Shown here piece after piece: positions 12,496 through 20,975 of a stretch of 64,000 bases of DNA (positions within the stretch are counted from its first letter, which is position 1; each line of letters starts with the position of its first letter). The stretch is from assembly GCF_000373905.1 (NCBI RefSeq), contig NZ_KB892705.1, positions 1,691,909-1,755,908 of the forward strand, written 5' to 3'. Origin of the DNA: Mycobacterium sp. 155 (GTDB taxonomy: Bacteria; Actinomycetota; Actinomycetes; Mycobacteriales; Mycobacteriaceae). The notes beneath the pieces are model-generated. The model was not told the DNA's origin and ran no database searches. It saw nothing but the letters and a program-made list of their open reading frames with translations. The translations under genes were made by a program, and so were the position numbers.

Positions 12496-13265
12496 GTCGC
12501 CGCTCCTTGATCGATAGTGGTGGCGGTCCGGGCGTGGGCTGCGCTCCGAACGTCGGACGAATGGTCGTGATCGAGTGGGACGTGGGTGGTACAGGCACAG
12601 TCACCGTTGACGATGGTGGCCAGCCGCTGCACGTGGGTTCCCAGGATTTCGGCGAACGCCTCGCGCTCCGTCTCACACAGTTCGGGGAATTCCTCGGCGA
12701 CGTGGGACACCGGACAGTGGTGCTGGCAGATCTGCACACCGCGGACAGGCCCGCTGACCGGGTTGGTGGTGGTCGCGTAGCCGGCCTTGGTCATCGCCGC
12801 GGCCACCCGATCCGCGGTCTCCGCCACATTGCCGGAGCCCACGGTCACGCCCGCCAGGATGGTGTCTATACGACGCCGCGCAAAGGTCCGGACTGCATCC
12901 TTACCGCCGATCTCGCGTAGTTGCCGGATGGCTGCGACCGCCAGATCGTCGTAGGTGTGGCCGAGCTTGGCCCGCCCGGCCGATGTCAGCTGGTAGCGCT
13001 TGGCCGGCCGGCCGCGGCCGCTGTGCTGCCAGGGCGCGGCGGCACTGGCTTGGGCATCGCCGGCATCGATGAGGGCGTCGAGATGGCGGCGCACTCCCGC
13101 GGCCGAAATGCCGAGACGCTCACCGATCTGCCCGGCAGTGACCGGACCCTCGAGCAGCAGTTGGATGATGGCGCTGCGTGTCTGACCGTCGGATACGCCG
13201 GCAACGCCGACCGGAGCCGACGAACCGGCCCCAGCCTCGCGCGTCCCGCCCGAACGGATTTTCAC
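12492..13265 (-). CDS. sufR: SufR, Fe-S-sensing repressor of the suf operon
   Basis: A winged-helix regulator of about 257 residues that in mycobacteria binds an iron-sulfur cluster and represses suf. The HTH lies in [20 protein letters not shown] followed by [17 protein letters not shown], with [20 protein letters not shown] as the wing. Cysteines near the C-terminus ([24 protein letters not shown]) fit cluster ligation. An open frame extends further upstream, but GTG at 13265 is preferred because a perfect inverted repeat covers it and a promoter-like sequence lies just upstream. Corresponds to Rv1460, first gene of the operon. Confidence 0.92.
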   Translation of the reverse strand: MKIRSGGTREAGAGSSAPVGVAGVSDGQTRSAIIQLLLEGPVTAGQIGERLGISAAGVRRHLDALIDAGDAQASAAAPWQHSGRGRPAKRYQLTSAGRAKLGHTYDDLAVAAIRQLREIGGKDAVRTFARRRIDTILAGVTVGSGNVAETADRVAAAMTKAGYATTTNPVSGPVRGVQICQHHCPVSHVAEEFPELCETEREAFAEILGTHVQRLATIVNGDCACTTHVPLDHDHSSDVRSAAHARTATTIDQGAAT

Positions 13266-13278
13266 AACACCATTGTGA
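13262..13278 (-). promoter_or_regulatory. Candidate SufR operator over the sufR start codon
   Basis: TCACAACACCATTGTGA is a perfect 6-5-6 inverted repeat that includes the GTG start of sufR. SufR is a self-repressor in mycobacteria and binds a palindromic site near its own promoter, so this is the obvious candidate. A TACCCT hexamer on the minus strand (13304-13309) could be the -10 element, about 30 bases upstream of the palindrome. Confidence 0.55.
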
Positions 13279-13375
13279 CGGAATTCAGCGAGCGGTTCTA
13301 GCAAGGGTAACCTTACGTGATCTGAGCCACCCCTACCCGGTCCGTTGCCTGCCCTGACCACTCAACATTGGCGGT

Positions 13376-13387
13376 TACGCTGCTCTG
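13376..13387 (+). promoter_or_regulatory. -10-like TACGCT six bases before the mptB start
   Basis: TACGCT (13376-13381) fits the mycobacterial -10 pattern TAnnnT and is followed by exactly 6 bases and then ATG. With no Shine-Dalgarno present, a leaderless mRNA is likely. Confidence 0.45.
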
Positions 13388-15061
13388 ATGGCCAGCCGCC
13401 TGTCATCTGTCAGCTCGTCGATCGCCCGGTGGCACGGCGACGAACGTGCGGTCGGCTCGCCCCTCAACGACACCGAGGTCGTCGCACTGCGCCGGACCAG
13501 GCTGTTCGGCGCGACCGGCACCGTCCTGATGGCCATCGGGGCGCTAGGCGCCGGTGCCCGTCCGGTGGTGCAGGATCCGACGTTCGGGGTGCGGCTGCTC
13601 AATCTGCCGTCCCGCATCCAGACGGTGTCGCTGACGATGACCACGACCGGCGCGGTCATGATGGCGCTGGCCTGGCTGATGCTGGGCCGGTTCGCGCTCG
13701 GCCCGCGCCGCATGTCACGCAGCCAGCTCGACCGCACGCTGTTGCTGTGGATGCTGCCGCTGCTGATCGCGCCGCCGATGTACAGCAAGGACGTCTACTC
13801 CTACCTGGCCCAGAGCGAAATCGCGCTGCTCGGGCTCGATCCCTACCGCGTGGGCCCCGCCACCGGTCTGGGCCTCGACCACGTCTTCACGCTGTCCGTG
13901 CCCAGTCTGTGGCGAGAGACCCCGGCGCCCTACGGACCGCTGTTCCTCTGGATCGGACAGACCATCTCGGGAATGACCGGAGAAAACATCGTCGCGGCCG
14001 TGTTGTGCCACCGGCTGGTGGTGCTGGTCGGCGTCGGCCTCATCGTGTGGGCCACCCCCCGACTCGCACACCGATGCGGTGTCGCCGAGGTCAGCGCACT
14101 GTGGCTGGGCCCGTGTAACCCGCTGCTGTTCATGCACCTCGTCGCAGGTATCCACAACGAGGCACTGATGCTCGGCCTTATGCTCGCCGGCACCGAGTTC
14201 GCGCTGCGCGGCATCGATTCGAGCCGCCCACTGGTCCCCTCGCACACCTGGCCGCGCACCGCCGCCGACTGGGCCCGGTGGCAACCGATGGCGATGCTGC
14301 TCCTCGGCGCGGTGCTGATCACCATGTCTTCGCAGGTCAAACTCCCCTCGCTGCTGGCACTCGGGTTCGTTGCGATGGCGCTGGCGTGGCGTTGGGGCGG
14401 CACTGTGAAAGCATTCTTCCTCGCCAGCTTCTTCATGGGCTCGGTGTCTCTGGTGGTGATGGGCCTTATCGGATGGGCCAGCGGCCTGGGCTTCGGCTGG
14501 CTGTTCACCCTGGGCACGGCGAACGTGGTGCGCAGCTGGATGTCGCCCCCGACCCTGCTGGCGCTGGGCACCGGGCAGGTGGGCATCCTGCTTGGTCTTG
14601 GCGACCACACCACGGCGGTGCTGGCGCTGACTCGCGCGATCGGCGTCTCGATCATCGCCGTCGTCGTCACCTTGCTGCTGCTGGCGGTGATGCGCGGTCG
14701 CCTGCATCCGGTCGGCGGTCTCGGAGTTGCCCTGGGCGCCACCGTCCTGCTGTTCCCCGTGGTGCAGCCGTGGTACCTGCTGTGGGCGATCGTTCCGCTC
14801 GCCGCCTGGGCCACGCGCCCCGGCTTCCGCGGCGCCACCATCGTGCTGACACTCGTCGTGGGCATCTTCGGCCCCACGGCCAACGGCGACCGGTTTGCGC
14901 TGTTCCAGATTGTCATGGCGACGCTTGCGAGCGCGGTGATCGTGCTGATCCTGATCGGGCTGACGTGGCGCAGGCTGCCGTGGCGCGGGTCGCCCGAGCC
15001 GGCCACGGGGCCACCAGCGGCACCGGCCGCCACCTCCGACGCCTACGCTGAGTCCCCGTGA
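13388..15061 (+). CDS. mptB: MptB, alpha-1,6-mannopyranosyltransferase
   Basis: A 557-residue polytopic GT-C glycosyltransferase of the MptA/MptB family. It uses polyprenyl-phosphate mannose to build the early alpha-1,6-mannan core of lipomannan and lipoarabinomannan at the plasma membrane. A dozen or so hydrophobic helices are visible. The first extracytoplasmic loop has the GT-C signature region LLIAPPMYSKDVYSYLAQ (about residue 130), with LGLDPYRVGPA and ETPAPYGPLFLWIG after it. It is divergent from sufR across a 122-base spacer. The tail is Pro/Ala-rich. Its stop overlaps the GTG of the next ABC gene (GTGA). Corresponds to Rv1459c. Confidence 0.92.
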   Translation: MASRLSSVSSSIARWHGDERAVGSPLNDTEVVALRRTRLFGATGTVLMAIGALGAGARPVVQDPTFGVRLLNLPSRIQTVSLTMTTTGAVMMALAWLMLGRFALGPRRMSRSQLDRTLLLWMLPLLIAPPMYSKDVYSYLAQSEIALLGLDPYRVGPATGLGLDHVFTLSVPSLWRETPAPYGPLFLWIGQTISGMTGENIVAAVLCHRLVVLVGVGLIVWATPRLAHRCGVAEVSALWLGPCNPLLFMHLVAGIHNEALMLGLMLAGTEFALRGIDSSRPLVPSHTWPRTAADWARWQPMAMLLLGAVLITMSSQVKLPSLLALGFVAMALAWRWGGTVKAFFLASFFMGSVSLVVMGLIGWASGLGFGWLFTLGTANVVRSWMSPPTLLALGTGQVGILLGLGDHTTAVLALTRAIGVSIIAVVVTLLLLAVMRGRLHPVGGLGVALGATVLLFPVVQPWYLLWAIVPLAAWATRPGFRGATIVLTLVVGIFGPTANGDRFALFQIVMATLASAVIVLILIGLTWRRLPWRGSPEPATGPPAAPAATSDAYAESP

Positions 15062-16011
15062 ACTCGCGTTCCGGCTCTGAGGGCTCCCCGTCTGAAATAC
15101 CCGTGCTCCTGCGCGGCGTCACCAAGCTGTACGGCTCGACGACGGCGGTGTCCGGCCTCGACCTGCAGGTCCACCGGGCCCAGGTACTGGCCCTGCTCGG
15201 CCCCAACGGCGCGGGCAAGACCACCACCGTCGAGATGTGTGAGGGCTTCATCCGGCCCGACGGCGGCACCGTCGAGATCCTCGGGCTGGATCCCGTCACC
15301 GACAACGCCCGGCTGCGCGAGCGGATCGGCGTGATGCTGCAGGGCGGCGGTGGTTACCCGGCCGCGCGCGCCAGTGAAATGCTCAACCTGGTGGCGTCGT
15401 ATGCGGCCAACCCGCTGGATCCCGCCTGGCTGATGGACACCCTCGGGCTGACCGAATCCGCGCGCACCACCTACCGCCGGCTCTCGGGTGGGCAGCAGCA
15501 GCGGCTGGCCCTGGCGTGCGCGGTGGTCGGCCGTCCCGAACTGGTATTCCTCGACGAGCCGACCGCAGGTATGGACGCACACGCCCGAATCGTGGTGTGG
15601 GAGTTGATCGATGCCCTCCGTCGTGACGGTGTGACAGTGGTGCTCACGACGCATCAGCTGACCGAGGCGGAGGAACTCGCGGACAACATCGTGATCATCG
15701 ACCACGGTGTGGTGGTGGCCACCGGCACACCCGCCGAACTGATGCGCAGTGGCGCAGAGAACCAACTCCGTTTCAGCGCGCCCCCCAAGCTCGACCTGTC
15801 CCTGCTCGTCGGGGCGCTACCGGAGAACTACAAGGCCATGGAGAGCGCACCGGGTGAATATCTGGTCGAGGGGCACATCGATCCGCAGGTGCTGGCCACC
15901 GTGACGGCCTGGTGTGCGCGGCTGGACGTGCTGGCCACCGACATGCGGGTGGAGCAACGCAGCCTGGAGGACGTGTTCCTGGACTTGACTGGACGCGAGC
16001 TACGGGGCTGA
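15058..16011 (+). CDS. ABC transporter ATP-binding protein (Rv1458c-like)
   Basis: A 317-residue ATPase of an ABC-2 type exporter. Walker A GPNGAGKTTTVEM (about residue 47), signature RLSGGQQQRLALACA, Walker B VFLDEPTAGMD and the switch His in VVLTTHQLTEAEELAD are all present. After the nucleotide domain, about 90 residues form the accessory C-terminal domain common in drug and lipid exporters (LEDVFLDLTGRELRG at the end). GTG at 15058 overlaps the mptB stop. The permease gene follows after a six-unit 32-bp repeat. Substrate unknown. Confidence 0.92.
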   Translation: MNSRSGSEGSPSEIPVLLRGVTKLYGSTTAVSGLDLQVHRAQVLALLGPNGAGKTTTVEMCEGFIRPDGGTVEILGLDPVTDNARLRERIGVMLQGGGGYPAARASEMLNLVASYAANPLDPAWLMDTLGLTESARTTYRRLSGGQQQRLALACAVVGRPELVFLDEPTAGMDAHARIVVWELIDALRRDGVTVVLTTHQLTEAEELADNIVIIDHGVVVATGTPAELMRSGAENQLRFSAPPKLDLSLLVGALPENYKAMESAPGEYLVEGHIDPQVLATVTAWCARLDVLATDMRVEQRSLEDVFLDLTGRELRG

Positions 16012-16201
16012 CGAGCGCTTGCGCGAGGAACTAACGATACTGACGAGCGCTTGCGCGAGGAACTAACGATACGGACGAGCGCTTGCGCGAGGAACTAACG
16101 ATACGGACGAGCGCTTGCGCGAGGAACTAACGATACGGACGAGCGCTTGCGCGAGGAACTAACGATATGGACGAGCGCTTGCGCGAGGAGCCAACGATAT
16201 G
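16010..16201 (+). repeat. Six tandem 32-bp units between ABC ATPase and permease genes
   Basis: Units begin at 16010, 16042, 16074, 16106, 16138 and 16170 with exactly 32-base spacing and few differences; all share GACGAGCGCTTGCGCGAGGA. There are no spacers between units, so it is not a CRISPR. The last unit forms a mini-ORF from ATG 16167 (MDERLREEPTI) whose TGA overlaps the permease ATG (ATATGA), and it supplies GAGGAG as ribosome-binding sequence. The 32-base period equals twelve codons minus a four-base overlap. Earlier units have ACG or CTG where the last has ATG. Copy number is likely to vary between strains. Confidence 0.9.
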
Positions 16202-16993
16202 ACGGATAACGAGATGACGGCGGCCAACCGCTTCGAGCCCGGGACGTTCTCCCCCGACCCGCGACCGGCCAGTGTGCAGAAGATGCTGGGCGCGCAGTAC
16301 GAGCTCGACCTCAAACTGTTGCTGCGCAACGGCGAGCAGTTGCTGCTCACCATGTTCATCCCGATCACGCTGCTGATCGGGATGACCCTGCTGCCGCTGG
16401 GGTCGTTCGGCGAGCATCGCGCCGCCACGTTCACCCCGCCGATCATGGCGTTGGCCCTGATCTCCACGGCCTTCACCGGGCAGGCCATCGCTGTTGCGTT
16501 CGATCGCCGCTACGGCGCACTCAAGCGGCTCGGCGCCACCGCGCTACCGGTGTGGGGCATCATCGCAGGCAAAGCGCTGGCCGTGATCACCGTCGTGTTC
16601 CTGCAGGCCATCCTGTTGGGTGCCATCGGTTTTGCGCTCGGATGGCGCCCGACGCCCGCGGGTCTGGCGCTGGGCGCGGTGATCATCGCGCTCGGCACGG
16701 CCAGTTTCACTGCGCTGGGGCTTCTGCTAGGCGGCACGCTCAAGGCCGAGATCGTGCTGGCGCTGGCGAATCTGCTGTGGTTCGTCTTCGCCGGCTTCGG
16801 AGCGCTGACGCTGGATGGCAGCCTGGTGCCTTCGACATTGCGGTGGGCGGCCCGGCTCACCCCGTCGGGTGCGCTGACCGAAGCGCTGACCCGAGCGATG
16901 TCCCTGTCGGTGGACTGGTTCGGCGTGATCGTGCTGGTGGTGTGGGGCGCTGTTGCCGCGGTGTGTGCGATGCGCTGGTTCCGGTTCACCTGA
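16199..16993 (+). CDS. ABC-2 type transporter permease (Rv1457c-like)
   Basis: A 264-residue integral membrane protein with six predicted helices, for example LLTMFIPITLLIGMTLLPLG, ALALISTAFTGQAIAV, GKALAVITVVFLQAILLGAI, AVIIALGTASFTALGLLLGG and FGVIVLVVWGAVAAVCAMRW. The motif FDRRYGALKRLGATALPVWG in the loop after helix 2 is typical of ABC-2 permeases. It pairs with the ATPase upstream to form an exporter of unknown substrate. ATG 16199 overlaps the TGA of the mini-ORF ending the repeat array. Confidence 0.88.
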   Translation: MTDNEMTAANRFEPGTFSPDPRPASVQKMLGAQYELDLKLLLRNGEQLLLTMFIPITLLIGMTLLPLGSFGEHRAATFTPPIMALALISTAFTGQAIAVAFDRRYGALKRLGATALPVWGIIAGKALAVITVVFLQAILLGAIGFALGWRPTPAGLALGAVIIALGTASFTALGLLLGGTLKAEIVLALANLLWFVFAGFGALTLDGSLVPSTLRWAARLTPSGALTEALTRAMSLSVDWFGVIVLVVWGAVAAVCAMRWFRFT

Positions 16994-17010
16994 TGAGCGC
17001 ACCAGCCCCT

Positions 17011-17025
17011 ACTACGAACTGTAGT
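17011..17025 (+). promoter_or_regulatory. BlaI-like palindrome upstream of ctaA
   Basis: ACTAC, 5 bases, GTAGT is a perfect inverted repeat (17011-17025) resembling BlaI/MecI-family operators built on TACTACA/TGTAGTA. I recall that the M. tuberculosis BlaI (Rv1846c) regulon includes Rv1456c, the equivalent of ctaA, which supports the call. The -10-like TACGAT lies 11 bases downstream. Confidence 0.5.
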
Positions 17026-17036
17026 TTCGGTTCATC

Positions 17037-17048
17037 TACGATCAGCCC
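17037..17048 (+). promoter_or_regulatory. -10-like TACGAT six bases before the ctaA start
   Basis: TACGAT (17037-17042) followed by 6 bases and GTG fits a leaderless mycobacterial promoter. It lies just downstream of the ACTAC/GTAGT palindrome, where a repressor would block it. Confidence 0.45.
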
Positions 17049-18059
17049 GTGACCGTCGGACGCCTTCTTCTGCGACTGGTCGATCTGCTGCCCGAACCGA
17101 GCCTGCGGGCCCAGCGCATCATCGCGTTCCTGGTGATCCTGACCCAGGGCGGTATCGCGGTGACCGGCGCGATCGTGCGGGTGACGGCTTCCGGCTTGGG
17201 GTGCCCGACCTGGCCGCAGTGCTTCCCTGGAAGTTTCACCCCGGTTCCCCATGCCGAGGTCGCCGTGGTGCATCAGGTCGTCGAATTCGGCAACCGGATG
17301 ATCACCTTCCTGGTGGTGTTGACCGCCGCGGCGGCCGTGCTGGCAGTCACCCGGGCCCGCCGCCGCCGCGAGGTCCTGATCTACGCCTGGCTGATGCCCG
17401 CGTCCACGGTGGTGCAGGCCATCATCGGCGGTATCACCGTCCGGACCGGCCTGCTGTGGTGGACCGTGGCCATCCACCTGCTGGCCTCGATGACCATGGT
17501 GTGGCTCTCCGTTCTTCTGTACGTCAAGGTCGGCCAGCCTGACGACGGAATTACAACCGAGCGGGTGACAAAGCCATTGCGGCAGCTGACCGCACTGAGC
17601 GCCGTCATTCTGGCCGCGATCCTGGTGACGGGCACCCTGGTCACCGGGGCAGGCCCGCACGCCGGGGACAAGAGCCTCGACCGCGTCGTGCCGCGCCTGC
17701 AGGTCGAGATCACCACCCTGGTGCATGCGCATTCATCGCTGCTGGTCGCGTATCTGTCGCTGCTCATCGGGCTGGGGTTTGGGCTCACCGCGGTGCATGC
17801 GCCGCGGCCGGTCATGATCCGGTTGGGCGTGCTGCTGATCCTGGTGTGCGGCCAGGGACTGGTGGGGATCGTGCAGTTCTACACGGGGGTGCCTGCGGCG
17901 CTGGTCGCTGTGCACGTCGCCGGGGCGGCCGCGTGCACGGCCGCGACCGCGGCGCTATGGGCGTCGATGCGAGAGCGGGCCGAGCCCGAGCCGCTCCAAG
18001 GCCGATTCGATGCCGAGCGCAAATTGCCGTTCGGCGTTAGCTCGGTTGACGGGGCTTAG
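17049..18059 (+). CDS. ctaA: CtaA-like heme A synthase
   Basis: A 336-residue membrane protein of the COX15/CtaA family, which oxidises heme O to heme A for cytochrome aa3. About eight transmembrane helices are present, with conserved heme-ligand histidines in VVHQVVEFGNRM, VAIHLLASMTMVW, LVHAHSSLLVAYL and LVAVHVAGAAA. The early motif RVTASGLGCPTWPQCFPG contains the paired cysteines seen in this family. GTG 17049 overlaps the mini-ORF stop. The 3' end overlaps the convergent ATP-grasp gene by 105 bases. ctaB is 2 kb away. Corresponds to Rv1456c. Confidence 0.92.
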   Translation: MTVGRLLLRLVDLLPEPSLRAQRIIAFLVILTQGGIAVTGAIVRVTASGLGCPTWPQCFPGSFTPVPHAEVAVVHQVVEFGNRMITFLVVLTAAAAVLAVTRARRRREVLIYAWLMPASTVVQAIIGGITVRTGLLWWTVAIHLLASMTMVWLSVLLYVKVGQPDDGITTERVTKPLRQLTALSAVILAAILVTGTLVTGAGPHAGDKSLDRVVPRLQVEITTLVHAHSSLLVAYLSLLIGLGFGLTAVHAPRPVMIRLGVLLILVCGQGLVGIVQFYTGVPAALVAVHVAGAAACTAATAALWASMRERAEPEPLQGRFDAERKLPFGVSSVDGA

Positions 18060-18923
18060 CTGCCGAAAACCCAGGGACGGTTCGACGAGTTCGAGTTCCA
18101 GCAGTCGAGGATCGTCGGGACCTTTCCCCGTCGCTGCGCTCGCCCCGGCCCCGCCGATCACATCCACCCGGGCATAGAGCAGGTCGCCCGGGTCGATGTC
18201 GAACATCCGCGTCACCGCCGCGATCGCCATCCGCCCGACTTCCCAAACGTCGTCCTCGGGTTCGGCCGGGGACAGAGATTCGGTCGCGAAGGTTCCGGTC
18301 TCCTCGAACTCCGGCTCGCTACCGGCCGGCGGGAGTATCGGGCCCTTGGTGAACGCGTGGGATTCCTCGCCGTTGAGGAACACCAGGGCCGACTCGCCTG
18401 CCGCGATCCTGGCGTCATAGGGCTGCACCAGAACAGCCCGCCCGTGCGCGTGTAGGGCGGCGGCATGAGCCGCGGCGGCCGTGGCATCGATGAACCGTTG
18501 CGCGCCTCGCGAACCCGCACCGACCGCGGGTTTCACCACCACCTCGCCCGCTGGAACGGTGACTGTATGGCCGACCGGGAAATACCGCGTGGGAATCACC
18601 GGTACCCCCATCTCCGCCAGGTCGATCAAATAATGCTTGTCGGTGTTCCACGCCACCAGACTGGGCGAATTGATGAGGTTACGCACCGAACGGGTCCACG
18701 CCAGGAACTCACCGAGCCGGTCGACGTAGTCCCAGGTTGCCCGGAGCACCACCAGATCCGCATCCCGGGTCGCGGGGTCGTCCCAGGGCAGCCACCGTGC
18801 ATGCAGGCCTCGTGTGCGCAACGCCGCGATGAGACCGTCGTCGTCACCGTCGCCGTCGGGCAGTGCCGGGCAACTGGCGAACACGATGCGCGGGTGGAAG
18901 ATGTCCGGACGGGCGAGCTTCAC
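17955..18923 (-). CDS. ATP-grasp domain protein (Rv1455-like)
   Basis: A protein of about 322 residues with an ATP-grasp layout: N-terminal pre-ATP domain (RIVFASCPALPDGDGDDDGL, LVVLRATWDYVDR), central ATP-binding part (TVPAGEVVVKPAVGAGSRGA, FIDATAAAA, RAVLVQPYDARI) and a metal/ATP region with RVDVIGGAG and LLELELVEPSLGFR. It would ligate a carboxylate to an amine, but the substrates are unknown. Upstream starts exist, but GGAGG ending five bases before GTG 18923 makes that start most likely. A small insertion about 18120-18150 (GASAATGKG) is encoded by a GCGAGCGCAGCGACGGGG string more typical of mycobacterial intergenic repeats. The 3' end overlaps ctaA by 105 bases. Confidence 0.8.
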   Translation of the reverse strand: MKLARPDIFHPRIVFASCPALPDGDGDDDGLIAALRTRGLHARWLPWDDPATRDADLVVLRATWDYVDRLGEFLAWTRSVRNLINSPSLVAWNTDKHYLIDLAEMGVPVIPTRYFPVGHTVTVPAGEVVVKPAVGAGSRGAQRFIDATAAAAHAAALHAHGRAVLVQPYDARIAAGESALVFLNGEESHAFTKGPILPPAGSEPEFEETGTFATESLSPAEPEDDVWEVGRMAIAAVTRMFDIDPGDLLYARVDVIGGAGASAATGKGPDDPRLLELELVEPSLGFRQLSPVNRANAERQFALGIESALERLGLGPLSHRRP

Positions 18924-19033
18924 ACAATCCTCCATGGTCGGTACCGATCGGCGGGCCACTTCCAAGGGTGTCACGGGCCCTGGCTGCGCGTCGCGGAGCA
19001 CGGGAACTGCCGGCACTTGGCAGGATGGTCTGC

Positions 19034-20008
19034 ATGCGCGCGATCGAAGTCTCCGAGACCGGTGGACCCGAGGTCCTCAAGTTCATCGAACTGTCCGAGC
19101 CCACCCCTGGCCCCGGCGAGATACTGATCAAGGCTGAGGCGATCGGCGTCAACTTCATCGACACCTACTTCCGGTCCGGCCTCTATCCGCGCGAGTTGCC
19201 GTTCGTCGTCGGCACCGAGGTGTGTGGCACGGTCGCCGCAATCGGTGACGATGTCGCGGCGCTTGCCGTAGGCGACCGGGTGGTGACCGCCAACGCCACC
19301 GGCGCCTATGCCGAGTACTGCGTTGCCCCGGCAGATTTCAGTGCCTACGTGCCGGACAGCGTGGCTCCGGACGCGGTGGCTTCCGCATTGCTCAAGGGTA
19401 TGACCGCGCACTACCTCATCAAGTCGACCTATCCGGTGCAGCCGTCGGATACCGTCCTGCTGCACGCGGGTGCCGGCGGCGTCGGGCTGATCCTCACGCA
19501 GTGGGCCACCAGCATCGGCACCCGGGTGATCACCACGGCGTCGACGCCGGAAAAGGCCCAATTGTCCCGGCAGGCCGGTGCTGTCGAGGTGCTCGACTAC
19601 CCCGATGACCCGGCAGAATTCGCCGAGAAGATCCGCGACCTCACCGGCGGTCTTGGGGTCGCCGCGGTCTACGACGGCGTCGGTAAGTCCACATTCGACG
19701 CGAGCCTGGCCAGCCTGGCGGTGCGCGGCACGCTTGCTCTGTTCGGTGCGGCCAGCGGCCCGGTTCCACCGGTTGACCCGCAGCGCCTCAACTCGTCGGG
19801 ATCGGTGTTCCTCACCCGGCCGACACTGGCGCACTACACCCGTACGCCCGACGAATTCTCGTGGCGGGCCGGAGAACTGATCAACGCGATCGCCAACGGG
19901 ACCATCAATATCACCGTCGGTGGCCGCTACCCGCTGGCCGAAGCCGCCCAGGCGCACACGGACCTGCAGGGTCGTAAGACCGTCGGCTCGATCGTCCTGG
20001 TGCCCTAA
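19034..20008 (+). CDS. qor: Quinone oxidoreductase, zinc-free MDR family
   Basis: A 324-residue NADPH-dependent quinone reductase of the medium-chain dehydrogenase family. The N-terminal GroES-like domain reads EVLKFIELSEPTPGPGEIL and GVNFIDTYFRSGLYP; the nucleotide domain has HAGAGGVGLILTQWA (the AxxGxxG loop). The zinc ligands of alcohol dehydrogenases are absent, as expected for QOR. ATG at 19034 is taken as start; the longer upstream frame runs through the divergent ATP-grasp gene. Convergent with ctaB, 40 bases apart. Corresponds to Rv1454c. Confidence 0.93.
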   Translation: MRAIEVSETGGPEVLKFIELSEPTPGPGEILIKAEAIGVNFIDTYFRSGLYPRELPFVVGTEVCGTVAAIGDDVAALAVGDRVVTANATGAYAEYCVAPADFSAYVPDSVAPDAVASALLKGMTAHYLIKSTYPVQPSDTVLLHAGAGGVGLILTQWATSIGTRVITTASTPEKAQLSRQAGAVEVLDYPDDPAEFAEKIRDLTGGLGVAAVYDGVGKSTFDASLASLAVRGTLALFGAASGPVPPVDPQRLNSSGSVFLTRPTLAHYTRTPDEFSWRAGELINAIANGTINITVGGRYPLAEAAQAHTDLQGRKTVGSIVLVP

Positions 20009-20048
20009 CCGAATACGCTCGGGGTTCTCGGCTCCAGGGATTGCCGGA

Positions 20049-20975
20049 TCAGAACAGTGTCGGCAACGCGAGCGCCGAGTCCACGGCCAGTGCGCAGAAC
20101 ACTACCGCGAGGTAGTTGTTGGACTGCAGGAACAGCCGCAGCGGCTTGACGGGCTCGCCGCGCTTCACTCCGGAGTACAGCTGATGAGCCATCACCAGGA
20201 ACCACGCGCCGGCAAGCACCGCGACCGACGCGTACAGCCAGCCGGTGGCCAGCGCCAGCACGAGCGTTGTCAACACGGTGAGCCAGGTGTAGATGACGAT
20301 CTGCCTGGTCACCTGCAACTCGGTGGCCACTGCCGGCAGCATCGGCACCCCGGCCGCCTTGTAATCGTCCTTGTAGCGCATCGCTAGTGCCCAGGTGTGC
20401 GGCGGCGTCCAGAAGAAAATGACCAGGAACATCACCAACGCGGGCCACTGGATGGTTCCGGTGACCGCCGACCACCCGATCATCACCGGCATGCATCCGG
20501 CCGCACCACCCCACACCACGTTCTGCGAGGTGCGCCGCTTGAGCAGAAGGGTGTAGACGAAGACGTAGAACGCGATCGTCGCCAGGCCCAGCAGCCCCGA
20601 CAGCAGGTTGGTGGTCCACCACAGCCAGGCGAACGACGCCACCGTGAGCACCAAGCCGAAGATCAGCGCATGGCGGGTGGGCACCGACGCCCGGGCCAAC
20701 GGCCGGCGGGCGGTGCGCTTCATCACCTTGTCGATGTCGGCGTCGGCCACGCAGTTGAGCGTGTTGGCGCCTGCGGCGGCCATCATGCCGCCGATCAGCG
20801 TGTTCAGGATCAGCAGCGGGTCAACGACACCGCGATGCGCGAACAGCATCGCGGGGATAGCCGTCACCAGCAGCAGTTCGATGACACGCGGCTTGGTGAG
20901 TGCCAGATACGCCAGAAAAGTGGTGCGTATGCGGCTCGGCGCCCCACCGAGGGAACGGCGCTCGCGAATGCTCAC
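20049..20975 (-). CDS. ctaB: CtaB, protoheme IX farnesyltransferase
   Basis: A 308-residue UbiA-family prenyltransferase that makes heme O from heme B for cytochrome c oxidase. About nine helices are visible. The two Asp-rich catalytic motifs are [20 protein letters not shown] (about residues 85-105) and the second-loop [20 protein letters not shown]. Start is GTG 20975 with GAGGAG about 10 bases upstream. A CTAC/GTAG inverted repeat lies 33-53 bases upstream of the start, similar to the one before ctaA. Corresponds to Rv1451. Confidence 0.95.
   Translation of the reverse strand: MSIRERRSLGGAPSRIRTTFLAYLALTKPRVIELLLVTAIPAMLFAHRGVVDPLLILNTLIGGMMAAAGANTLNCVADADIDKVMKRTARRPLARASVPTRHALIFGLVLTVASFAWLWWTTNLLSGLLGLATIAFYVFVYTLLLKRRTSQNVVWGGAAGCMPVMIGWSAVTGTIQWPALVMFLVIFFWTPPHTWALAMRYKDDYKAAGVPMLPAVATELQVTRQIVIYTWLTVLTTLVLALATGWLYASVAVLAGAWFLVMAHQLYSGVKRGEPVKPLRLFLQSNNYLAVVFCALAVDSALALPTLF

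Larger units (their letters stand above)
16993..17052 (+). other. Mini-ORF bridging the ABC permease and ctaA
   Basis: ATG at 16993 overlaps the permease TGA (TGATG). The 19-codon frame reads MSAPAPTTNCSFGSSTISP and its TGA at 17050 overlaps the ctaA GTG (GTGA). It fills the whole intergenic space and contains the BlaI-like palindrome and the -10-like hexamer. It may couple translation on the long transcript and be absent from the short leaderless ctaA transcript. Confidence 0.5.

Noticed and set aside
13291..13320. IdeR box upstream of sufR (GGGTAACCTTA)
   Set aside because: Only one half-site resembles the consensus; the other half does not match.
16010..16201. Regular repeats suggestive of a CRISPR array
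   Set aside because: Units of 32 bp are directly contiguous with no spacers and there are no cas genes.
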